From: Afifella marina DSM 2698
GTDB taxonomy: Bacteria; Pseudomonadota; Alphaproteobacteria; Rhizobiales; Afifellaceae
DNA: 64,000 bases
Direction: 5' to 3'
Assembly: GCF_900102695.1 (NCBI RefSeq)
Contig: NZ_FMVW01000007.1
Span: 124,001 to 188,000 of the forward strand
Shown: piece after piece, positions 40,027 through 48,610 of the stretch
Layout: each line of letters opens with the position of its first letter
How positions within the stretch are numbered: position 1 is the first letter of the stretch
Position numbers and translations under genes: made by a program
The notes under the pieces: model-generated
What the model saw: the letters and a program-made list of their open reading frames with translations, nothing else
Told to the model about the DNA's origin: nothing
Database searches by the model: none

Positions 40027-41322
40027 TTGACATCTCCGCTTCGCATGCTTTCGGGGGCGCGCCTGCTGCTCGCTCTCCTGTTTCTTGTGACAGCTCCGCT
40101 TGCCGCCGCCAACGAAACGGCTGGCACGGGCGACGTCCTGGGACCTTATCTCCTGGTCGATGCGAAGAGCGGGGACGTCCTTGAGGAGCACGATGCGCTC
40201 CGCCCCTGGTATCCCGCCTCCACGACCAAGCTGATGACGGCCTTCGTCGTCTTCCGCGCCCTCGAGGTTGGCGAGATCACGCTGAAATCGCCAGTGGTGA
40301 TGTCGCAGAACGCCTACAACCAGCCCTATGCTGCGCGCTTCTTCAAACCCGGTTCGGTCCTGACGGTCGACAACGCGCTCAAGGTCATGCTGGCGCGCTC
40401 CTCCAACGACATGGCGATGGCGATCGCGGAATCCGTCGGCGACGGCTACGACAATTTTCTGCTGCGCATGAACCTCGAGGCGAAGCGCCTCGGCATGACG
40501 CGCACGCAATTCGTCAACCCGCACGGCCTTTACAGCCCGCACCAGGTCACCTGCGCACGCGACCTCGCGCTTTTGACACGCGCGATCTTCGACGAATTCC
40601 CGCGCTACCAGCATTATTTCAACGTCCCCGCCATCAAGGTCGGGGGAGTGGTGAAGCGCAACACCAACCTTCTGATCAGCCGCTACCGCGGCGCCACCGG
40701 GATGAAGACCGGCTATATCTGCGATTCCGGCTGGAACTTGGTCGCGACCGCGCAGCGCGGCCGGCGCGAATTGATCGCGGTCGTTCTTGGCGCCGACAAC
40801 GCCATCGACCGCGCCGAACGCGCCGCCCGTCTGCTGGATGCAGGCTTCGACCGCGGCGGAGGGCTCTTCTCAGGCGGCCCCGACATCACCCGCATCAATT
40901 CCGGCTCCCGCTACACCGAGCCCTATGACATGCGCGATCAGGTGTGCAGCCCGCAAAAGGGCAAAAAGGTCGCCTCCAAGTCGAACCCGATCTACAAGCC
41001 CATGAAGGGCGGCCTCATCATGGTCGACGAGGGAGACGGCTTCAAACCCTCCCATATCGGCCAGCGCAAAGGCCCCGTGACCCCGATCGTCGTCGCAACC
41101 GGAGGTGTTGAAGGCCCGGGCGTCGACGACCTTGCGCAGGAGATTTTGAGCGCGCAGCTCGGGGTCATGCCACGTCCGCGCCCGACGATCGCCATCCCGC
41201 CCCGGCCGCAGCTTGCGACGGCGTTCGCGCCGAGCGAAGAAGCGAACAAGGCAGCGCCCGTCGATCCCGTCCTGCTCCTTGCAGCCCCGGCCCTGATGCC
41301 GCGCCCGCGGCCCGACCGGTAA
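40027..41322 (+). CDS. D-alanyl-D-alanine carboxypeptidase (DacC/PBP5-like)
   Basis: S11 penicillin-binding protein that trims peptidoglycan pentapeptides. With TTG at 40027 it has 431 residues; ATG at 40045 is the alternative and neither has a strong Shine-Dalgarno. A signal peptide ends near LAAANE (about residue 28). The catalytic motifs are S65-T-T-K68, S125-S-N127 and K227-T-G229, all intact. The C-terminus is an unusual Pro/Arg/Ala-rich tail (PRPRPTIAIPPRPQ, ALMPRPRPDR) instead of the usual PBP5 amphipathic anchor. Confidence 0.92.
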   Translation: MTSPLRMLSGARLLLALLFLVTAPLAAANETAGTGDVLGPYLLVDAKSGDVLEEHDALRPWYPASTTKLMTAFVVFRALEVGEITLKSPVVMSQNAYNQPYAARFFKPGSVLTVDNALKVMLARSSNDMAMAIAESVGDGYDNFLLRMNLEAKRLGMTRTQFVNPHGLYSPHQVTCARDLALLTRAIFDEFPRYQHYFNVPAIKVGGVVKRNTNLLISRYRGATGMKTGYICDSGWNLVATAQRGRRELIAVVLGADNAIDRAERAARLLDAGFDRGGGLFSGGPDITRINSGSRYTEPYDMRDQVCSPQKGKKVASKSNPIYKPMKGGLIMVDEGDGFKPSHIGQRKGPVTPIVVATGGVEGPGVDDLAQEILSAQLGVMPRPRPTIAIPPRPQLATAFAPSEEANKAAPVDPVLLLAAPALMPRPRPDR

Positions 41323-41364
41323 GCATAAGCGCCGCCCGGCCCGGCGACCTTTCGACAGGGATCC

Positions 41365-41619
41365 TCAGCCGCCGGTTTCGATCTCGTAGCGGCTGACACC
41401 CTCGTCGTCGCGACGCCCCAAAAAGCGGTGACCGCGTTCGTTGCAGAAATGCGGAATGTCGATCGCCGCCATCGGGTCGGTCGCAAGAACCACGACCCGT
41501 ATACCCGGCGGCAGAGAGGCGATCCCCTTGGCGGTTTTCAACACCGGCAACGGGCATTTCAGCCCGCGCACATCGATGACGTGGCAGTTGTGTTCTTCAT
41601 CCCCTGAATGAATGGCCAA
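41365..41619 (-). CDS. TusA-family sulfurtransferase
   Basis: Small sulfur-carrier protein of 84 residues. The start is TTG at 41619, with AAGGAGG six bases upstream; the longer frame to 41691 has no Shine-Dalgarno and no homology. The TusA motif RGLKCPLPVLK contains the persulfide Cys22. The C-terminal FCNERGHRFLGRRDDEGVSRYEI is typical. Candidate roles are tRNA 2-thiolation or general sulfur relay; no tus partners are nearby. Divergent from the acyl-CoA synthetase gene. Confidence 0.9.
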   Translation of the reverse strand: MAIHSGDEEHNCHVIDVRGLKCPLPVLKTAKGIASLPPGIRVVVLATDPMAAIDIPHFCNERGHRFLGRRDDEGVSRYEIETGG

Positions 41620-41732
41620 TATCGGCCTCCTTGCAGGCTTGACCTCTTCAATTTCCGTCCCTGGTATGGGAAGAGATTTCAGAAACAGCAAGAATGCCGC
41701 GGGCTCTTCTGCCTGAAGCGGCGGGGGAGACG

Positions 41733-43532
41733 ATGGGCTTTATCGAAAGAATCAAGAGCGAACTCGCCTATGTACGCGGCGCCCTGCGTGCACTTCGCAA
41801 AGTCAGCTCGGCGGCAAAGAACCGCAACCGTACTTTTCCCGATCTGATCGAGGACATCGCAAAAGAGCATGGCGACCGACCGGCGATGATCGCCGAGAGC
41901 GAGCGCATGAGCTACCGCGAATACAACGAACGCGCGAACCAATATGCCCGCTGGGCCATCGCCAACGGCGTCAAAAAGGGCGATTGCGTCGCGCTCATGA
42001 TGCCGAACAAGCCGGAATACATGGCCGCCTGGCTCGGCATCGCGCGGGCCGGCGGCGTCACCGCCTGCCTCAACACCAATCTGCGCGGCCCGGTCCTCGC
42101 CAATTGCGTGAACATCGTCGAGCCGAAGCACATCATCGTCGACACGGCGATCGCCGACGGCTTTCACACCGCCGATCCTTTCCTGCAGACGCAGGCGGAA
42201 TATTGGGCCTATGGCCGCGGGGTGGACGCATGGAAGCGGCTCGACGAGGCGCTGGACACGTTCAGCCGCGAGCCGCTCGATGCCTCCGAAAGGCCGAAGC
42301 TGACCACGTCGGACCGCTGTCTCTTCATCTATACGAGCGGCACGACCGGCATGCCGAAGGCGGCCAACATCAACCATTACCGCGTGCTCGCCATCTCGCT
42401 CGGCTTCAACGGCGCCATGGATATGAAGCCGCACGACCGCATCTATGTCTGCCTGCCGCTCTACCACACGACCGGCAGCGTGCTCGCCTCGGGCGCGGCG
42501 CTGACGGCGGGCGCCAGTGTCGTCATCCGCGAGAAATTCTCGGCCAGCCAGTTCTGGGACGACGTCGTCGACTACGAATGCACGATCTTCCAGTATATCG
42601 GCGAGCTCTGCCGCTATCTCTTGAACAGCCCGACGCACCCCAAGGAGCGTCAGCACAAGCTTCGGCTCGCCTGCGGCAACGGCCTGCGCCCCGACATCTG
42701 GGAAGACTTCAAGAACCGCTTCGCCATCCCGAAGATCCTGGAATGGTATGCGGCAACGGAAGGCAACGCCGTCTTCTTCAATTTCGACGGCAAGGTCGGC
42801 TCCGTCGGGCGCATTCCGAAATGGGCGGAGAAGCGTTTCGTCACCGAGATCGTCCGCTTCGACCATTCCTCCGAAGAGCCGGAGCGCGGTCCCGATGGCT
42901 TCTGCATGAAATGCGTGCCCGGTGAGATCGGTGAGGTGATTTCGCAGATCATCGACGATCCGAGCCGCCCGAGCCAGCGTTTCGAAGGCTACGCCGACCC
43001 CAAGGCGACCGAGAAGAAGATCCTCAAGGACGTCTTCGAGAAGGGCGATATGTGGTTTCGCACCGGCGACCTCATGAAGAAGGACGAAATGGGCTATTTC
43101 TATTTCGTCGATCGCATCGGGGACACCTTCCGCTGGAAGGGCGAGAACGTCGCCACCTCCGAAGTGGCGGAGGCGATCACCGTCTATCCGGGCGTCAAGG
43201 ATGCCAATGTCTTCGGCGTGGCCGTGCCCAACACCGACGGGCGCGCCGGCATGGCCTCGCTCGTCGTCGAAGAGGCCTTCGATATGAACGGCTTCTACGT
43301 CCATGTGGAACGGCACCTGCCGCGTTATGCGCGGCCGATCTTCCTGCGGCTGCAGCAATCGATGGAAATGACCGGCACCTTCAAGCAGCGCAAGGTCGAT
43401 CTCGTGCGCGAAGGCTTCGACCCGAACCGGATCGCCGACCCGCTCTATATGCTGCACCCCGAAAAGCAGACCTATGTGCCGCTCGACACGGACCTCTACG
43501 CCGAGGTCGAGAGCGGCGATCTCCGGCTTTGA
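41733..43532 (+). CDS. Long-chain acyl-CoA synthetase (FadD6/FATP-like)
   Basis: Adenylate-forming ligase that activates very-long or long-chain fatty acids with CoA. The 599 residues start at ATG 41733 (GGGGGAG upstream). The AMP-binding P-loop YTSGTTGMPKA is at 200-210, the L-motif YAATEGNAVFFNFDGKVGSVG follows, then FRTGDLMKKDEMGYFYFVDRIGDTFRWKGENV, and the C-terminal GTFKQRKVDLV with the catalytic Lys region. It shows FATP-type rather than classical FadD features. A DUF924 gene follows after 8 nt. Confidence 0.92.
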   Translation: MGFIERIKSELAYVRGALRALRKVSSAAKNRNRTFPDLIEDIAKEHGDRPAMIAESERMSYREYNERANQYARWAIANGVKKGDCVALMMPNKPEYMAAWLGIARAGGVTACLNTNLRGPVLANCVNIVEPKHIIVDTAIADGFHTADPFLQTQAEYWAYGRGVDAWKRLDEALDTFSREPLDASERPKLTTSDRCLFIYTSGTTGMPKAANINHYRVLAISLGFNGAMDMKPHDRIYVCLPLYHTTGSVLASGAALTAGASVVIREKFSASQFWDDVVDYECTIFQYIGELCRYLLNSPTHPKERQHKLRLACGNGLRPDIWEDFKNRFAIPKILEWYAATEGNAVFFNFDGKVGSVGRIPKWAEKRFVTEIVRFDHSSEEPERGPDGFCMKCVPGEIGEVISQIIDDPSRPSQRFEGYADPKATEKKILKDVFEKGDMWFRTGDLMKKDEMGYFYFVDRIGDTFRWKGENVATSEVAEAITVYPGVKDANVFGVAVPNTDGRAGMASLVVEEAFDMNGFYVHVERHLPRYARPIFLRLQQSMEMTGTFKQRKVDLVREGFDPNRIADPLYMLHPEKQTYVPLDTDLYAEVESGDLRL

Positions 43533-43540
43533 GGCAAGAG

Positions 43541-44092
43541 ATGTCAGAGACAAATCCGGGCCCGCACGACGTCATCGCCTTCTGGCGCGAGGCGGGCCCG
43601 GAGAAATGGTTCAAGAAGAGCGGCGCCTTCGATCGCGAGATCGGCGAGCGCTTTGGCGCCCTGCATGAAGCGGCATCGAAGGGTGCGCTCGAGGATTGGG
43701 CCGAGACGCCGGACGGCGCTCTCGCCCTCATTCTCGTCCTCGATCAATTCTCCCGCAATCTCTGCCGTGAGCGGCCGGAGGCTTTCGCCAACGACCCGGC
43801 GGCGCTTCGCCTTGCCAGGAAAGCGATATCCGAAGGCTACGAGAAGCAGGTCTCGGCAGATGTCGCGAAATTCTTCGCCATGCCCTTCATGCATTCAGAG
43901 AGCCTGCCCGAGCAGGACCGTTGCGTCGCGCTCAGCCATCGGCTCGACAAGGCCGGCACGCTTTCCTTTGCCCTGGAGCATCGCGACATCATCCGCCGTT
44001 TCGCCCGCTTCCCCCACAGAAACGCCGTGCTTGGCCGGCACACGAGCCCGGCGGAGCGGCGGTTTCTGGAGGGAGGCGGATTTTCCGGCTGA
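43541..44092 (+). CDS. DUF924 family protein
   Basis: A 183-residue protein of the widespread, uncharacterised DUF924 family, predicted all-helical and TPR-like. Family motifs: VIAFWREAGPEKWFKKSGAFD near the N-terminus, LILVLDQFSRNLCRERPEAFANDP, FFAMPFMHSESLPEQDRC, and FPHRNAVLGRHTSPAERRFL at the end. It lies 8 nt after the acyl-CoA synthetase stop and is probably co-transcribed. Function unknown. Confidence 0.92.
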   Translation: MSETNPGPHDVIAFWREAGPEKWFKKSGAFDREIGERFGALHEAASKGALEDWAETPDGALALILVLDQFSRNLCRERPEAFANDPAALRLARKAISEGYEKQVSADVAKFFAMPFMHSESLPEQDRCVALSHRLDKAGTLSFALEHRDIIRRFARFPHRNAVLGRHTSPAERRFLEGGGFSG

Positions 44093-44168
44093 ATCGGGGG
44101 GCCGATCCTGCGGTGCGTTCTACGAAGTCGAGCGATCTTGTTAGGGATAATTTTACCTAATTCCCTCC

Positions 44169-45380
44169 GTGCCGCGCGGCGTCTGCTACCTTGGTATAAT
44201 GGAGATGATGCCCCTCACAAGCGACGCCGGCTGGGTGAAAACCCCGGGCCCTTCCACCGAGCCCACATTCCGTCTTCTCATCGAGAAGCCGGAAGCCTTG
44301 AGCGTCCATGCCGACGAGATCGAAAGGCTGGCGAGCGAGAGCCTCGACGCCAATCCGTTCTATCTTCCGGCCTTCCTCGGCCCCGCGATCAAGGCGTTCG
44401 GCAACGGAGAGGTCGAGCTCGCTCTTTTCTATGCCGGCACGCGCCTCGTCTTTTTCGCACCGATCCTATGCGCACCATTTCACCGCGGCGCGCTGCGTAT
44501 GGCTCACATCTGGAGCCACAATTACGGCCCCCTCGGCGTGCCGCTGCTTGATCGCGCGCGCGGCCACGCCGTCGCCCGGGCGCTCTTCGCCGATCTCGCA
44601 GACGTTGGCATCGAGCTTCTGATGCTGAACGACACCCCTGCCCTCTGCGACACCTGGATCAGCATGCGGCGCGCGGCCGATAGTCGGGTTCACACGATCT
44701 TCCGCGAAGAACGCCCGATCCTCACCGTCGAGCCCGATGCCCTTCAGCAATTCGAAGCTGGCATCTCGTCACAGCGCCGCAAGGACATCGGCCGCCTTCG
44801 CCGCCGGCTGGAGGACGTGGGCCCGGTCGAGTTTTCAACGGCGATCGGCCCAGCGCTCCCCGCGGCACTCGACGATTTCCTCGCGCTGGAGGCCGCCGGC
44901 TGGAAGGGCCGCCGCGGCACCGCCATCCTCAACCATGCCGGCAGGCGCTTCGCCGAAGATGCAATCCTCGCGCTCGGCGCACGCGATGCTGCCAGAATCG
45001 AGCGTATGACGGTCGGCGGCAAGCTCGCGGCCTCGTCGATCACCTTCGTCTCCGGCTCTCTCCTCGTGCCCTGGAAAATCGCTTTCGACGAGAGTTTTTC
45101 GCACTTTTCTCCGGGCGTGCAGCTGCTCCTGCGCAACACCCGTCTATGGCTGTCGGACCCGACCATCGCCCGGATCGATCCTCTTTCGAACACCGCAGAT
45201 GCCAGGCTTCTCACCCATTACTGGCACCATTCGGAGCCTTACGAATCCGCTGTTCTGGAGGTCACTCCCTCCGCCGCACGGGCGCGGCTTGCCCGCTCGG
45301 CGGAACATGGGCGCAGGCTCCTCCGCCGGCAGGCACGGGCCGTTCGCGACCGCCTGCAAGAACGCTTCGGCCGCAGCTGA
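44169..45380 (+). CDS. GNAT-family (BioF2/CelD-like) acetyltransferase domain protein
   Basis: A 403-residue protein resembling BioF2/CelD-like acyltransferases with a duplicated GNAT fold. The C-terminal half has LEAAGWKGRRGTAILNH followed by RIERMTVGGKLAASSITFVSG and KIAFDESFSHFSPGVQLL, the pattern of that family. The start is uncertain: GTG 44169, ATG 44199 or ATG 44205/44208. The acceptor is unknown; CelD-like members are often linked to exopolysaccharide synthesis, but no such genes are near. Confidence 0.75.
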   Translation: MPRGVCYLGIMEMMPLTSDAGWVKTPGPSTEPTFRLLIEKPEALSVHADEIERLASESLDANPFYLPAFLGPAIKAFGNGEVELALFYAGTRLVFFAPILCAPFHRGALRMAHIWSHNYGPLGVPLLDRARGHAVARALFADLADVGIELLMLNDTPALCDTWISMRRAADSRVHTIFREERPILTVEPDALQQFEAGISSQRRKDIGRLRRRLEDVGPVEFSTAIGPALPAALDDFLALEAAGWKGRRGTAILNHAGRRFAEDAILALGARDAARIERMTVGGKLAASSITFVSGSLLVPWKIAFDESFSHFSPGVQLLLRNTRLWLSDPTIARIDPLSNTADARLLTHYWHHSEPYESAVLEVTPSAARARLARSAEHGRRLLRRQARAVRDRLQERFGRS

Positions 45381-45573
45381 CCCGCCTGCCCCGATCTTGC
45401 CCGGCAGGTGCGTTCCGCACCACGTCCGGAAGGTTCCCGCAAGACAGGCGCAGCACGCCAAAACAACCTCCGGCAACATTTGCTTCAGGTTTTAGCCGCA
45501 ATCGTTTCGTCCTCTCAGGAGAATATTACGAATCTCGTGTAACGAGCTGAAAGCGATCTCAGAGGAAACGACG

Positions 45574-46812
45574 ATGGCCAATTACGGAACGACCTTCGAC
45601 CAGGCGATCATAACCTTCGCGTCGGTGGCGCCCGATTATGGCTTCAACCTCGCCGAGGCTTTTGCGATCTGGGATCCGTGGATGGAGCCCGATTTCGTCC
45701 GAGCCGCCAATTTCATGTCCGCGGACATTCAGATCGACCAGGGTCCGATCGACGGCTACGGCGGCACGCTCGGCAATTGTGTGACCTATATGAGCGGCAC
45801 GACCATCACGAGCGCCGAGATCACCATCGACGAGGCCGATCCGGATCAGGATCACCTGTCGGTGCTCGCCCACGAGATCGGCCACGCCATCGGCCTCGAC
45901 CACGACGATGATCCCACCTCGATCATGTACCCCTATTCGATGGGCGTGATCACGCTGAACGCTGCAAACATCACCGAGCTGCAGTCCCTCTACGGGCCGG
46001 ATAGCGGCGACAATTATCTCGTTGGATCCGCCGAAGCCGACAATTTTTCCGGTGGCGGCGGCGCCGACACCATGTTCGGCGGCACGGGAGCGGACAACCT
46101 CCGCGGCGCGGACGGCGCCGACCTCATCTTCGGCGGCAAGGGCAATTTCGGCGATTATCTCGATGCCGGCAATGGCAATGACACGGTCTATGGCGGTGAC
46201 GGGGTCGACACGATCCACGGCGGCAGCGGCAACGATGCGCTCGGCGGCGGCGGCGGGACAGATCGCATCTATGGTGGCGACGGCGCAGATCTTCTCTTCG
46301 GCGGCGGCGATACGGCCGCCGACGATCTGAACGGCGAGGTTGGCAACGACGCCCTCTACGCCGGCGCCGGCAACGACACCCTGAACGGCGGCACCGGCAA
46401 CGACGAATTGGGCGGAGCCTCCGGCAACGACGTGCTCCAGGGCGGCGACGGCAACGACACGCTCTATGGCGCGGCCGGCAACGACACGCTTTACGGTGGC
46501 AACGGTGCCGACCTCCTCTTCGGAGGCACGGGTGACGACCAGATCTATCTCGGCACCTCTGACGGCGCCGCAGACATCTATGCCAGCGTCGCAGACAATG
46601 GCGACGACACCATCTTCGGCTTCGAGAACGGGATTGACCGGATCGATGTCTCCGACAACGGCTTCGGCAGCTTCTCCGAGCTCGCGATCGCCCAGGACGG
46701 CGCCGGCAACGCCACCCTCGATCTCGGTGGCGGAGATGTCCTGACATTGAACAACATCGCCGTCAGCGCTCTCGACGAAAGCGATTTCATCTTTCTGACG
46801 CTGACAAGCTGA
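45574..46812 (+). CDS. Matrixin-type metalloprotease with RTX repeats
   Basis: Predicted secreted zinc protease, 412 residues from ATG 45574 (AGAGGAA upstream). No N-terminal signal peptide is present, so type I secretion by C-terminal signal is likely. The zinc motif HEIGHAIGLDH is at 100-110 with Met-turn M118 in SIMYPYSMG, placing it in the metzincins (matrixin/serralysin). From about 149 to 335 runs a series of Ca-binding nonapeptides of the type GGxGxDxLx. The catalytic part (about 145 residues) is shorter than in serralysins. No type I secretion genes lie in this window. Confidence 0.88.
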   Translation: MANYGTTFDQAIITFASVAPDYGFNLAEAFAIWDPWMEPDFVRAANFMSADIQIDQGPIDGYGGTLGNCVTYMSGTTITSAEITIDEADPDQDHLSVLAHEIGHAIGLDHDDDPTSIMYPYSMGVITLNAANITELQSLYGPDSGDNYLVGSAEADNFSGGGGADTMFGGTGADNLRGADGADLIFGGKGNFGDYLDAGNGNDTVYGGDGVDTIHGGSGNDALGGGGGTDRIYGGDGADLLFGGGDTAADDLNGEVGNDALYAGAGNDTLNGGTGNDELGGASGNDVLQGGDGNDTLYGAAGNDTLYGGNGADLLFGGTGDDQIYLGTSDGAADIYASVADNGDDTIFGFENGIDRIDVSDNGFGSFSELAIAQDGAGNATLDLGGGDVLTLNNIAVSALDESDFIFLTLTS

Positions 46813-46929
46813 CACTCGGCCCCCCGCCGCCCCCCTCCCGCGCCCACGGCGCATCCTTGCGGGCAACCCGATCTCGACCTCGGCCCCGTGCGCAGCTAAG
46901 AGGTGGGCGAGGCAGACAGGGGGTTTTCC

Positions 46930-48384
46930 GTGTATCTCGGCATCGACATCGGCACGTCGTCCATCAAGGTCATCCTGATGACGGCGGAACAGGACGTTCT
47001 CGCTTCCGCCACCGCGCCGCTTGAGGTGATGCGCCCGCAACCTGGATGGTCGGAGCAGGATCCGAACGCCTGGATTGCCGCGCTCGGCGGCGCCATGGAC
47101 ATCTTGAAGCGCGAACGTCCGGCAGAGGTCGCCGCCGTCAAAGGGATCGGCCTCTCCGGTCAGATGCACGGCGCGACCCTGGTCGCCAAGGACGGCGCAC
47201 CGATCCGCCCCTCGATCTTGTGGAACGACGGGCGCTCCGCAGAGGAAGCCCGCCGGCTCGACGCCGATCCGCGCTTTCATGAGATCACCGGCAACCTCGT
47301 CTTTCCGGGCTTCACCGCGCCGAAACTCGCCTGGGTGAAGACGCACGAGCCGGACAACTTTGCTGCGACCGCCAAGGTGCTGCTGCCCAAGGATTTCGTG
47401 CGCCTTTATCTGACGGCGGACGCGGCGACCGACATGTCGGACGCCTCCGGCACCTCATGGCTCGATGTCGGCAAGCGCGCCTGGTCGCCGGAGCTCCTGG
47501 CGGCAACCGACATGGACGAAAGCCGGATGCCGAAGCTCTACGAGGGCTCGCAGGCGACCGGCACGCTGCGCCCGGCGCTCGCCCGACTTTGGGGCATGGC
47601 CGGAGAAGTGGTCGTCGCGGCCGGCGGTGGCGACAATGCCGCGGCCGCCTGTGGCGTGGGCGTCACCCATCCGGGCGCAGCCTTCGTCTCGCTCGGAACC
47701 TCGGGCGTCGTCTTCGCCGCAACGGAGGCTTTCGCACCGAATGTGGAAAGCGCCGTTCACGCGTTCTGCCACGCCCTGCCGAACACCTGGCACCAGATGG
47801 GCGTCATTCTGTCGGCCGCGGGCTCGCTCGAATGGCTGAGCCGGCTTCTCAAGGAGCCGGTGCCCGATCTCATCGGCCATCTCGGCAACACCCCGGATTA
47901 CCCGGCGCCCGTCCTCTTCCTGCCTTATCTTTCCGGCGAGCGCACGCCCCACAACGATGCGGCGGCGCGCGGCGTCTTCATTGGGCTGGCGCAGGAAAGC
48001 GACCGCGCCACCCTCACCCAGGCGGTGCTGGAAGGCGTTGCCTTCGCACTCGCCGATTGCCAGGCAGCCCTTGCCGCCGCCGGCACCACCATTCCGCGCT
48101 ATCTCGCCGTCGGGGGCGGCTCGCGCTCCAAGACCTGGCTGACGATCATGGCGAGCGCCCTCAACACACCGATCGGGATTCCCGAAGAGGGCGATTATGG
48201 CGCCGCCTTCGGCGCGGCCCGTCTCGGCCTCCTGGCGGCAGAGGGCGGCGATCCCGCCGAGATCCTCACGCATCCGCCGCTCGCCGATACCATCGATCCG
48301 GTACCCGCGCTGAGCGAAGCCTACCGCGACAGCTATGAGCGCTGGCGTGCGCTCTATCCGGCCGTCCGCGACGTCATGCGGTAG
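46930..48384 (+). CDS. xylB: Xylulokinase
   Basis: FGGY-family kinase phosphorylating D-xylulose to xylulose 5-phosphate. The start is GTG at 46930 (M-YLGIDIGTSSIKVIL) with AGGGGG upstream; the frame opens at 46903. The 484 residues include GLSGQMHGATLVAKDG, ILWNDGRSAEEARRL, the FGGY signature region LFLPYLSGERTPHNDAAARG and AVGGGSRSKTWLTIMAS. No xylA or sugar transporter is adjacent, so the gene may serve another ketose route. A hairpin at 48499-48517 follows. Confidence 0.92.
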   Translation: MYLGIDIGTSSIKVILMTAEQDVLASATAPLEVMRPQPGWSEQDPNAWIAALGGAMDILKRERPAEVAAVKGIGLSGQMHGATLVAKDGAPIRPSILWNDGRSAEEARRLDADPRFHEITGNLVFPGFTAPKLAWVKTHEPDNFAATAKVLLPKDFVRLYLTADAATDMSDASGTSWLDVGKRAWSPELLAATDMDESRMPKLYEGSQATGTLRPALARLWGMAGEVVVAAGGGDNAAAACGVGVTHPGAAFVSLGTSGVVFAATEAFAPNVESAVHAFCHALPNTWHQMGVILSAAGSLEWLSRLLKEPVPDLIGHLGNTPDYPAPVLFLPYLSGERTPHNDAAARGVFIGLAQESDRATLTQAVLEGVAFALADCQAALAAAGTTIPRYLAVGGGSRSKTWLTIMASALNTPIGIPEEGDYGAAFGAARLGLLAAEGGDPAEILTHPPLADTIDPVPALSEAYRDSYERWRALYPAVRDVMR

Positions 48385-48498
48385 GCGGCACCGCCGCCTG
48401 CGCTGGCCGGTTCGCCCGCAGCTCGGCGAAAACCCGCTCTCGCCTCGGCTCCGGTGGCGTCGCCCGCTTTCCCGCAACCCTTTGATCAAAAAGCGCTC

Positions 48499-48517
48499 GC
48501 GCCCGCTTTTCGGGCGC
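48499..48517 (+). terminator. Hairpin after xylB
   Basis: A 7-bp stem GCGCCCG / CGGGCGC with loop CTTTT, 115 nt past the xylB stop and just before the RutR-type site. No T tract follows, so its role as terminator is tentative. Confidence 0.35.
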
Positions 48518-48543
48518 CTCAAAGTGTTGCGCAAATGAAAAAT

Positions 48544-48559
48544 TTGACCAATTGGTCGA
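48544..48559. promoter_or_regulatory. RutR-type operator upstream of preT
   Basis: TTGACCAATTGGTCGA matches 15 of 16 positions of the published RutR consensus TTGACCAnnTGGTCAA. It is 52 nt upstream of the preT start and is nearly a perfect palindrome. A RutR-like repressor is encoded at 53556-54185, and the same motif recurs at 54276-54291. It probably represses preTA until uracil or thymine releases the repressor. Confidence 0.8.
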
Positions 48560-48610
48560 AAATGCGCATTCTTCCCGTGGGAACAGCAATATTCACGGGA
48601 GAAAAATGCC

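Noticed and set aside
41679-43553. 624-codon minus-strand frame opposite the acyl-CoA synthetase gene
   Set aside because: Antisense shadow of a clear adenylate-forming enzyme.
44195-44200. A perfect TATAAT just at the possible start of the GNAT gene
   Set aside because: No -35 element at the right distance, and it overlaps the probable start codon; likely chance.
46020-46540. Short periodic repeats resembling a CRISPR or minisatellite
   Set aside because: They are in frame and encode the GGxGxDxLx RTX nonapeptides.
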